Shown here piece after piece: positions 47,030 through 58,127 of a stretch of DNA of 64,000 bases. The position numbers and the translations under genes are program-made. Every line of letters begins with the position of its first letter. Positions within the stretch are counted from its first letter, which is position 1. The notes under the pieces were generated by a model that worked only from the letters and a program-made list of their open reading frames with translations, was not told where the DNA came from and searched no databases. Source of the stretch: Marisa cornuarietis (Eukaryota > Mollusca > Gastropoda > Architaenioglossa > Ampullariidae); NCBI GenBank assembly GCA_004794655.1, contig SMMW01000149.1:2170001-2234000 (forward strand). Direction: 5' to 3'.

Positions 47030-49506
47030 TATGTCAGCTTTCTGATAATAGATTAAGAAAAACACAAAAAGTCACACACACAGACGCACCAATAATAATG
47101 CAACTGATATTCGATTGGAGCTAGACTGGCAATCAGAATCAACCTTTAACTCACCCTAGCCCCAGTAGTCTGTTGGCAAATCTTTTAAAGTTTTGTGTTG
47201 AACAACCGTAAAAATTCTAATTTGTATTTCGGTTTCGAGAGAAGGTGGAGTAATTTTCTTAAATGTAACCTAGCTAGTATCGCACTGAGTAAAGGGATTC
47301 AACTTTTTTCGTTCAATTTTCATAATAATCTACGGGAGGGTTTGGGAGAAGAAAAACTAAAAACAGAACCCAGAAATTTACACATAAAACAATTTGACGT
47401 CAACAATACAACTGTAGGTCGTCAATGATTTGACCGGCGAACTGAAATCTGCGAGTTTGTTTTGCTTCTGAAAAGCCCCTAGGGGGGATAACTCAATTTA
47501 GCTGATATCAGGTAGAATCCCTTTTTCTTCGCACAAAGTAGGGGACGGGGAGTTGTTTTGTCCGTGCATACCAGAAAACTGTGATGAGGGAAATCATAGA
47601 CTACATGCTAACTGAACAAAGTCATGGCTTCCAGTAGTTTACATTCTAACAAAATCTAGGCTCTGTTTCCATACTATCAGTTTGACATACAAATCATCAG
47701 GCATGAACTCACGATGTTTGTTTTATTGTTGGGCGTCACAATTTGATGACGATCGATCTCTCTCTCACACAAACACAAACCTTTAAAGGAAATTGTAAAT
47801 GCTTCTTTCCTGGGAGAGCGGGTAATCACATATGATGTGGTCTGTTAATATCTAAAGATTTTAATTGCCCTACATTCATCAGCTCCACACAACAATATTA
47901 ATACAGATCGAAGTAACAAAGAGTTTAACAGGTAAGAAGACCCAAGTCTCACGACCATGCAATGAATCGTTTGCACTAGCAATTTATGACTATGCAAGTT
48001 AACAGCATCCCATTTTACTTGGTTGCCAGGTACTTGAACCTGCACACACTAAATTCCACACTTACTTCAATGATGTCTGGGAACAACGTGACAGTATGGG
48101 CTCTTTCTCACTATATAGCCACTACCAAGTAAAAATTAAAAAATTATGTAATAATAATAAATAAAACAAACAGCCTGCTTCAGAAAAAAATATATATGTC
48201 AATCTCTGTTACTGAAGAGAAAGAACTTTAATCTTTGAAAAGCTCTTTGATGTCCTCATGTCTAGAAATAAAGATCTTGCTGAATATTGGGACACAAGAG
48301 AATGAATAAAGATATTTTAAAACACCTACAGATAGCAAAATCAAAATACTTTAATTAGAACGATAAATAATAGTTTACAAAAAACCTAGTTCTATCATGT
48401 TTATTTAAATAAAGACATTTCTTTAAACAAGAGAAAATATGTAATTCTGATTTTACAGGTACAGCAACTTACAAACAGCACTTATTTCACAAAAATATAT
48501 AGTGGAACAATTCAACTTGTCTTTAACTGTATTTAATGCATCAAGACAATAAAACACTTAAAATAGAAGCAACAAGTGATCAAACAAGTTACTGCCATTT
48601 CTGATGATAGTTTTTAAAACTAAAATTATATTGTTGAACACTATAGTATTTTTTTTATTACTTTTGCATTGTCTGGTATGCAATAAGCAGCAAGCAGCTG
48701 AAGCCTGTGCCTAAGGCTTAGTAACAAATACATAAAAGCTATTTCAAAGATTTTATATATATATATAAACACACACAATATTTCTTTAAATGTAGTTTTC
48801 TGAAGTGTATCAATGCTTTGATAAAAGTGAAAAAAAAGCCTCTGAGCAAAATAACAGAAAGAAACTGAATGGTGGAAAATATGGCACAATGGGAGAACCA
48901 TCACCTTGATAAGTTTTTATTGGCAAACAATAGACTTTTGCCTCATTTTTAAATTAAAATTGCATACTTAATGAATGTTGCACAAATATTGTCTTTGACT
49001 TGTTTATCTGACCATTTGCCTGTTAGCATATTTTTCAATCCATATAACCCATCTTTGACACACTGAAAACATAAAAATATTAATATTTTGAAAAAAACTC
49101 ATAAAATATAATCTCTACGACAGGTTAAAAAAAACCAACTAAATTACACCATTATCTAAAAGGATTTAATTCAGAAATAGTTCAACTAGAGCTAGGTAGG
49201 GCTACCTTCCTTTTATAGACCGATAGCATTTATTTCTGGTGTGACCCCTATTGTGTTATTAATTTACATTTTTGTATAAATTTATGGAAAGATAAGCTGT
49301 ATTAATGCTTTATAGCCATCACAACAGTGCATATGCTAAAATTATTTTGTTGTTGTAATGCCTTCTTGAAAACTGCCATCAAATATGATGTTGCTGAAAA
49401 ATAGGCATGCTATTTATTCCCTCCATTGAAGGAACAGTCTAGCAGCAAGTCTCTGCACAAAAGCCTACTGCATGATTGAATCTGCTTCATGTTGTTTTCA
49501 GTAGCA
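47030..49506. other. spacer between FBXW5 copies B and C
   Basis: 2.5 kb of AT-rich sequence with no recognised gene. It must include the 3' UTR of copy C and the promoter of copy B. GC-richer sequence around 47,455-47,560 could mark the copy B promoter region; this is weak inference. Confidence 0.5.
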
Positions 49507-52500
49507 TTACTTCTTTCCCAAGGGCATAGTGTTAAGTGGTTGCAGTCCCATTTCCCTCATCCTGTGAGATGATCGCCAGACTTTGATCTTGCAGTCATCG
49601 CTGACGGTAACTAGCATTTCCTGATCCTGGGGATTAAAGGCTACGCTGTTGACGACATCAGTATGCGGGAAACGATTAAGGCATATGCCATAATGTCGAT
49701 CCCATATGTAGCCATGCTTATCTTCAGCACCACTACAGAGACAGAAAAAAATATGATGATGATGTCCATTTGTAATGCGCAGGTATCCATTTGGAAGAAT
49801 GCTCATTGCGCAGCAAAAACAAAATAAATAAAAAAATAAGAAAAAAAAATAGTCACACAATAAATGTTATAATGATGCATGGCTTATGCACCCAATATCT
49901 TGCTACTCAGTTTTACATCTTCATTAAAGCACATAGTTTATGTGTGCTTTGGTATCACTTATTTGCTGACGCTTATGTTTCCGGTATGGTCGACTCAGTT
50001 CATTTGTGATCAATGTGTGCAATGCACTGAGCTCGCATCCACAAAAGAAAATGCACATTACAAAGTCAATTATTATTCTTGTGGGATGCGTCCTGGGTTT
50101 TGGATGCCTGTATCATATGGACAATAATCTGTGTATGACACCTTCAACTAATAGCTAAATGACAACAGCCTGCAGTGACATCATTCTTCTAAGTAACATA
50201 AAACTGGTCTCACTGTCTGACATTTATGTCCATGAAAAGCTCGTAACATGCAAGGTCTGATTTTGTCTTTACTATGAAGCCAGAACTCACCTCGCCACAT
50301 AATGCTCACTGACATCAAGAAAGAGGAAGAAACATTCATCATTTGGCGTAAATGCTTTGTGTGATCTCATAATGGTGCCCACTTCTTTCAGGGTAAGAAG
50401 GTCAATGACATGGATATCAATCTCCTGCGCTATTGGGGGTGGTTCCAGCACCTTTTCTATGCAGTAGTTCTGCGGCCATTGCCGACTGTTGACATACAGA
50501 TACCTGGCGAAAAGTTCACATTTTAGTTTGATCAATTAAAAACTGACAATGATGCATGCCCATAAAATTAGTGGCAATGACAAGTTCAACCTCTTTTTAA
50601 AGTTGTACCAAGAATTAAACAGGTAAGCAGCACTGACATTTACTTTTAACAAAACTTACTTTTATCTGCTTCAGAATAAGTTGCTTTTGGACTAACTTTT
50701 TAAAATAAAAATATGAGATAGAGAAATAAATATAAAAGCAAAAAGATTTAACACATTGGCAATTTCATGGTGTATGTTATTCAGATACTCGGTTATAAAG
50801 TCAAGCTTTTGCAAAAGAAAAGCAATAAAAAAATGAACCAAAAGAAATGAGAACAAATGAAAACTATAACTGAAATTCAAGATACATAGAAATAAACATT
50901 CCTACCTCATTTCTTCCTCACAAGACACTTTCTCTCAAATCTAAAAGAAACTGGACATCTCCAGTCACATTTCCAAATAATAATTTTGGACGGATGGTTA
51001 TACCACAAAGTACATTTTTTCTTGCATGCTAACAAACTTCCATCTGTTCACTTTAGAGCTATGCAGTAAAAGAGTTTCAAATCTTTTTGCTTGATCTATT
51101 GTTTGCGGTGCATAAATATTTGTTTGACTCTTCAAAACTTTTAGAATTTCTTGATCTTTGAAGAGTCAGTAAAAGTCAAAAGGCTCACAGTCTTCTCAAA
51201 GCAGCTAGCTGAGCAGGCTATGTAAACCTGGTGAGGTGATGAATTTTAGTGGCAAAGAATGAAGATTTGTTTTGCACTGTTTGCTGTTGAAATCATTCTA
51301 TGCAGAATCAGAAATATGATCTTCGCCGAAATTTAACAACTTTACAGTGGGATGTTTAGGATCTGTATCTATTTCTATGTAGCTCTCACTTTCATCATTT
51401 TTAGCAGTCATGTGCTCTCTCGCAATCGGTCATTTATTTTTGCGAATTTTCCTTGAGAGTTTTCATCAAATTTAGAAATAACAGATTTTTGTGAATCACT
51501 TGTTTCTGGCTTCAGAACTGCTTGCATTGTTTGGGACTTTCTTCACTTCTAAGACTTTCAATGTTTATGTTTGCAGTGCACTGTGAAAAGGCTGTAAACT
51601 GCACGACATGGATTCGCCAAGCTGCCAATGTGTTAAATCATCAACAAACTGTCTATCAACTATCACAATTTCTTTTTAAAGAAAACATTTCTAAGATTCT
51701 AAAAATAAGGTAAATCTTTTAAATAAACAGTTAAACACACATTTATCCACAGAAGAAGAGCACAGAATTCTATCAAACAGCATCTACAAGAGGAAACTTA
51801 TCTACAAGGAGAGTGGACAAACATGACTCTAAATCATGTATGACCATACCTGTGATCAGGAGACAGTGCCATGCCCACAATGTGGCCATGCATATTAATG
51901 ACATGGTCCACACTATCCTTTGGCCTGTCCAGTCCTTGCAAGTTCTGGTCTACATCAGGCAGCAGTCTCATTTCCCCATCAGGACTAATCAGATTCTCCC
52001 TCGAGTTCTTGAACCCAATGACATCCTCCACATGAATCCTTTTGATGCCGATAAGGTGGGGGGTGTAAGTCTCCTCCCCCATTGTAAATATCAGAAGCTT
52101 GTCTCTGAGTGCTGGAGGCACTGTCTTCTCTGAGTTCCAGTGTATGCACTGCATTCTTCCAGCATGATTATCCGAGGACACTGAATCCGCCTCCAAGAGT
52201 GGTGCTGCTAATGATGTTAAAGGTGAATGCTCTGCTGTCTCTACAATCTGTGGATGAAGACCCTGTGACCTTTTCCTTTGTCTTGAGTCTCTGCAGCAAT
52301 ATTTACTTCTTGGAGAAGATCCAGGGGCTGCTGCGCCATGAACATCTAAGCCTGCACCATGCAAGGATAACAAAATGTCACAGCAAGCAGAAGGATAGTG
52401 TGATGGGAGGTGCACATCACTGACCATTTTGGTCAGGTGGTCTGCATCCTCCAGTTCGAGAGATTCACTTTCACTGAAACAGTCATCCTTCACATCTAAA

Positions 52501-55500
52501 TATGCATCACCTGCCCTAGAACTACAGTGAGGGAAGACATATTGGCTCTCTTCAACGAAGCTGTCCATCTCTATCTTTTCCCACTCACGAATCAGAGTGT
52601 CTTCACTCTTAAGTGGAAAGTCACCATCTTCATCCACGTTATGGTCAGGTCCATCCTTAAGTCCTGTATCTGACCACTGCTCATGGTGTCGCATCCTTCT
52701 TCTGAGTGGCCCACTCTTGAAACTGTTCTCGCTTTTCTTCAGGTTGCTCAGAAAGTGGAGGTCCTCTTGCGAGCAGACTTCTTGGGAGGCATTGTTGTTG
52801 CTATGGTTCTGATCAACATTTGTTGACAATTCTTTTGCTGGTCCCTTCAAGTGTTCGTGGCTGCATGCAACACAGGTCAAAGGAGAAAGCTGAGCCAGAA
52901 TGCTGCTTTCGTTCTCTGAAGGGCACTCAGCCACCATGATAGTGCGGATAGAGCTGGCATTAACATTCTGGAACCGGTACAGGCACATCGTGACTGACTC
53001 TCTCTCACACTCTAGCGCTTGATTAGCCTGTGTGACATTCACCATGAGTATGACATTTAGACACAAAGTTTTTGATGACTTCAATAGGTTCTACATACTT
53101 GCTGACTTTATAATCAATTATAGATAAAGTAAAATAAAATACGCTTACATTTATTCTCTCAATAAAATTTAGAGGCCCTATTTTTTCTGTGTGCATATGA
53201 ACTTCTTGTGCATATACTCTTAAGCAACATGTGCACAGGTGGGTGGGTGAGAGAAAAAATCTGAGAGTATGACAGAAATGTTAAACACATGGTAACGCTA
53301 CACTCAAAATAATTTCTCTTCAGCTGGAAAAATACCAGATCAATTAACCTAGCTAGTTCAAACAATCATACTTTATTGAGCCACAGGGCTGAGACAGAGT
53401 TCAGATGACCTGTCCAGTATAGACTTCCAGAAAGCAGGTGGCTGTTATCATACCATGTTCCAAACACATCATACGGTTTGTTCACCACACGGCATTGAGG
53501 CTCGAATTCTGTGGGCAGAAATAAGTCTTCACAAAATCTGATAATTTATTTTTATAAATCATTTAAAATACTACCTCTATTGCTCCAGTCACTAATCATA
53601 CCCCTCCCAAAGAAAGGAAACAGCAAACAGTGTCAGAACTACAGAACCATAAAAGCGTTATCAATCACCCAAGCCATGCTGAAGGTCATACAGAACTGCA
53701 TCAGAACCACCGCAGAAGAGCTGCTAGCAGAAGAACAGGCTGGCTTCAGACCACGTAGAAGCGCAGTTGAGCAGATCTTCAACTGTCGTCTTCTTGTAGA
53801 AAAGCATCTTCAGCATCAGCGGGACCTTTACCACAACTTCATTGACTTTAAGAAGGTACGAGGGGCTATGGCATTTGATGCGGAAATTCAACATTGAAGA
53901 AGGGCTCGTCCAAGTTGTTGAAGCGCTGTATAACAGCTCAACGAGTACAGTACTGCTCAACAACCAAATAGGAGTTCACTTTCGCACCACAGTAAGGGTA
54001 CGCCAAGGATGTCCCCTATCACTGGTGCTGTTCAATATATTCTTGAAGAACATCATGCTTGAAGCTCTTCATGACCATCATACCTCCATTTCAATCGATG
54101 GAAGACCAATCTGCAACCTACGCTTTGCAGATGACATAGATCTGTTAGCATGTACAAGGAACTGCAAGACCTCACCAACAGACTGACAGACAGCTCAAAT
54201 GCATATGGAATGGAGACCAGCACTGAAAAGAGCAAAGTTATGACCAATGGCAACGGCAAAGCAGAGATCTATATGAACGGGGTACAGCTCGAAGAGGTAA
54301 GTAGCTTCAAGTACTTGGGAGCCACCCTCTCCAAGGACGGCAGCTCCACGCAAGATATCCGCATCAGGATCACAACAGCAACAGCAGCAATGGCTAGGCT
54401 AGATAGGATCTGGCATAGCCACAAGATAAGGTTCACTAAAAAATTCAGGCTATACAAATCCCTGGTAGTGCCAATCCTGCTCTACGGATGCGACACGTGG
54501 ACTCTGCTTGCCGAAACGGAAAGGAGAATCCAGGCATTCGAGAACAAGTGCCTGAGGAGGCTGCTCCGGATCTCATACAAAGAACACAAAACCAACGACT
54601 TTGTAAGAAACAAGTTTGGCACACTGGTAGGACACCAAGAATCTCTATTATCAACAGTCAAGCGACGTAAGCTGGTCTTCTTTGGCCATGTGACCCAGCA
54701 CGACACCTTGTCGAAGACTATCCTTCAAGGCACCTTGGAGGGTGGCCGACGCCGCGAAGGCCAGAGAAAGAATTGGCTTACAAACATCAAAGACTGGACT
54801 GGTCGTCCTGTACAGGACCTGCTATCGCTCAAAATATGCATGAGTGGCGGGCCCTATCAGCCGCCGCGTCTATCCATGTGCTCCCCCCAAAGCCAGGTGC
54901 CAGGCAAGGGACGACTGACTGACTGACTCTATTGCTCACAAAAAGCACATGTATGCATACATGCTTTATTTACTGTATTGTGTATTTTTCAGCATCAAAA
55001 GAGGCTAGTCTTTATAAAGAAAATAAAAGGAAGTGAGATTAGCAAGTGAGAAGTACCCCAATCTAGTGATTAGTGCACTTGACAATGATGCAAAAGTGCT
55101 CATCGGAGCTTGACAATTTAAGAACAATGATAGAAGATTTATACAGCAAATCTCCCTTCCCCCTCCCAAATTTGAAATCAGGCTCTATGGGCTCACAAAA
55201 CAGGAAAAACTCTCCTCTCTCTCTCCACATCTTACACACCTGCAAACAAAAAACATACAGTACAGCCAGGAGTATATGACAAAGTACAACATAAAGAATG
55301 ATAAATCTTATTGTCTGGCAGGCGGGGGGTTGGGGGGGGTCAATGAAGGACTCAAGTTGTCCGATCTGCCTGTTATTTGCTTTTTCATAGTAAAAAAATT
55401 CCGCCTCCTCAGAATATGGGCACCAGATTTCTCCTTTAAAGTTATAAAAGGTGATGGAAAGAGAAATCTTTGCATTTCCACATGCCATGTCCAAGTTACA

Positions 55501-57080
55501 GTTCACTGCTCATAGTTAATGGGAGCCATAGAAAAGGTTCCCAAGACTCAATGGCCACATTTTCAAGGCCCACACTGCTAAGGCTGCTCATAAATTGCCA
55601 TTTCTAGTGGCTTTCTACAACTTTGCACAATGCCAATCTGCTCGTACCCTGTAAATCAAATACTGCAATCTCGCCAGATGTGTTTGCGTTGCCATAATGC
55701 ACACCAGACACCAGTAGAAGAGTATCAGTCTTGTTGAACTGAGAAAACTGTGTGTATCGCCAACTAAACTCTTTGGTCATGTTGTAAGCAAAACGAAGTG
55801 AGCAGTTTCTGTCCACATTCCACACCTGGAACCCAGTATTATTACTGTAAGTGCTATTATGCTTGATAAGCTGACATAATTATCAAGGACACATAAACAC
55901 ACTCATGCAAAACTAACATCACTGAGTATTTTCTGTTTGAATGTGCTACTTTTAGCATGAGCTATATGCCACTTTACAAATTCTGAAGCTTCCTGTCAGC
56001 TGAAGCTGCTTTCATTTCAGAATGAGAGACTCAGAAAGATATAGACTGCAAAGAAATAAGCAATAGTCTTTTTTAAGTGACCTACCTAAATAAAAATGCT
56101 TTTGACATCTTGCATTTAGGAAAGTCAAATAACCAACCAGCCATCCAGCACAACAATGGAAGTGCCTGTAACCCTCTGAAAATATTTCTCATTGGCAACT
56201 GCATACTAACCATAATTTTGCCATCTTTGGAACTTGTGGCAAACATAAGGCCATTGTGGGAAAAACTGATATGCAAAACTTGATCCTTGTGCTTTGTCAG
56301 TTCCTCACACAATACTTTGGGTGTGTGATCAATAAGCCTCTGGCACTCCTCCTGCCATGATGTAGCTCCAGGCCGCATAGGTCTTGATCGAGGTACCTGT
56401 CAATCAGTTGAAATTTAAGCATAATGCATAAAGGTTAATGATGATAAATAATAATTATCATCATTATGATGGCCCTGATGAGATGATGGATAATAGGAAA
56501 GTAGAACAATGCCCCAAAAGAGATATGCAACTAAATAAATCCTTTCTGTGCTCATTTGCATCCAGATTGTTGAAACTATTACCAAATGTTGCCAACAGTA
56601 CATTTGAAGTAAAAAATAATACAAGTCATAATACAAGAAATACTATATATATATATATAAATCATAAAAAATTAGTTGCTAGCTTTCCACTCTTTAATCA
56701 CACTGTGACCCCAAACAATGTGAACCAATCCATCCCATTCTTCTTTTTTTTTTCTCCCCATAGGGCTTGACCAGTTTCAAAATGAGCATGCCCATCATTA
56801 TTATTTTCTGGATGCTAAACAGATATGGGAAATCTAAAAGCAGTCCTACTCTGAAACGTCTGTGAAATATATCCTTCCACAGCAGTTTATCTCTGACAAT
56901 CTTGCTGAAGCGGGAGCAGACACAAGCAATCCGTCCAAGTGACTGAACTGGCAGGTATGAAAAGATTTCCAGCAAAATACTGTCAGGTAGACTGCACAAC
57001 TGCAGAGGCAGATCTGATCCACAGCATTCATCCATGACTGTGCTTGTTGATTCTTCTGTGTAAACCACACAATCCACCAT
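49507..57080 (-). CDS. FBXW5: FBXW5-like F-box/WD40 protein, tandem copy C
   Basis: Seven coding exons, GT-AG, phases 0,0,1,0,2,2: 57,080-56,850; 56,396-56,211; 55,825-55,648; 53,508-53,372; 53,027-51,850; 50,503-50,291; 49,732-49,507. Product 782 aa from 57,080, or 767 aa from the second Met at 57,035 (MDECCGSD), which resembles the vertebrate MDE start. F-box LPDSILLEIFSYLPVQSLGR, WD repeat VLHISFSHNGLMFATSSKDG, exon 3 YTQFSQFNKTDTLLLVSG, exon 4 NKPYDVFGTWYDNSHLLSG, exon 5 end INMHGHIVGMALSPDHR, exon 6 NDECFFLFLDVSEHYVAR, exon 7 SGAEDKHGYIWDRHYGICLN. Several of these are closer to vertebrate FBXW5 than A or B, so C may be the least derived copy apart from its exon 5 (1,178 nt, a long acidic/Ser-rich insert). 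Intron 3 carries a young-looking RTE insertion. Confidence 0.92.
49755..49845 (-). repeat. LINE 3'-tail fragment in intron 6 of copy C
   Basis: (ATG)n then TGTAATGCGCAGGTATCCAT and GGAAGAATGCTCATTGCGCA are nearly identical to 5,303-5,352. It lies 23 bp from the exon 7 acceptor. Confidence 0.75.
53586..54926 (+). mobile_element. 5'-truncated RTE-like retrotransposon in intron 3 of FBXW5 copy C
   Basis: Flanked by an 11-bp target duplication CTCTATTGCTC (53,575-53,585 and 54,927-54,937), with a short (GACT)n tail, as in RTE/BovB-type elements. It encodes reverse transcriptase motifs in broken frames: LPKKGNSKQCQNYRTIKAL, EEQAGFRPRRSAVEQIF, VRQGCPLS, LRFADDIDLLA (FADD at 54,124-54,135), FKYLGATLSKDG, LLYGCDTWTL and a FFGHVTQHDTLSKTI C-terminal block. 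At least two frame breaks (near 53,870 and 54,150) and no endonuclease domain. Opposite orientation to the host gene. Different family from the 29-32 kb element. Confidence 0.88.
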
Positions 57081-58127
57081 TTTGTAAATAGAAAACTACA
57101 TAACAATGGTACACAACACTGCTCTTTCAGTGTAGTAAAATAAAAGAAATTCTATTAAACTAATACTACAGACCCTAGAACAGGCGACAGTATTCATGAA
57201 ACTTTTTTATATAAACTGGTGAAATCCATGCAATCTGTTTTACATTTAAAAACCTGAATGTGTAAGTCTGTAATTTTTTCAATTTTATTTCATTTCTCTC
57301 ACAAAAATGTGGTGTGTGAGTGAAAAATATACCGAAGAAGTAAATAACAGCTACAAAACCGAACGAGAGTTGAAGCACTGTTTAAAACATTCAAATCATG
57401 ATCAAACCAGAACAAAAACTGAGAAAACCCAATGATATTTATCAATATAAACTGGGCATTTGCAGAACGTTTCTTAACCCCAGAAGATAGTCTTTTTTGG
57501 TCAAATTTAAATTAGCGACTGAGCCAGTAAAGATACAAGCTGCAATATTTGCGTAGTAAGAAAGATGTAACACTACATTCGATAAACTATATGCAGAAGA
57601 TTAACTCTCAATCAAAACAGATAATCTAGAAATATGAAATTCAATGCTTTCTCTAGTTTTTTGCTAGTTTGTGAAAGGTTTAGAGTCACGAAGGAACTGT
57701 AAATCCACTTGAGTCAGCCTTAAAAGGATTTTTGCTATTTGCTGGTACAGTGAACATGGAAGCAAAGGCGGATCCTCTTTGATGGAAGAGTCAGAAGCGT
57801 TAGGAAAGTTGGATAAAAAATCCTTTGTTTACTTTTTCGAAATAAATTAAGATTCTTCACAGGCTCAGCAATTTTTTTAAACTTTTCTCATTCAATGAAA
57901 AATAAACTAATGCTAAATACCTACACCACCAGTACGTCCATAAAGCTGCTGTACGAGGTTGTTATTCGGCCATTTTAGCCACTGACATGAACACGGGCAA
58001 GTACTCCACTCTTCTCCCTTTCATGAGATCTTCTGAAAAAATGAGGTGAATATACCACTGGATAGTAACAGCAGACGAAATGTCTGTCACAGTTGACTAA
58101 CCTTTTGTCGGTGCAAGGACTGCAACC
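57081..58127. promoter_or_regulatory. divergent intergenic region between FBXW5 copy C and SELENOJ
   Basis: Two head-to-head start codons lie 1,048 bp apart, so this interval must hold both promoters. Sequence near 57,950-58,130 is GC-richer than the rest. No TATA box was convincingly placed. Confidence 0.5.
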
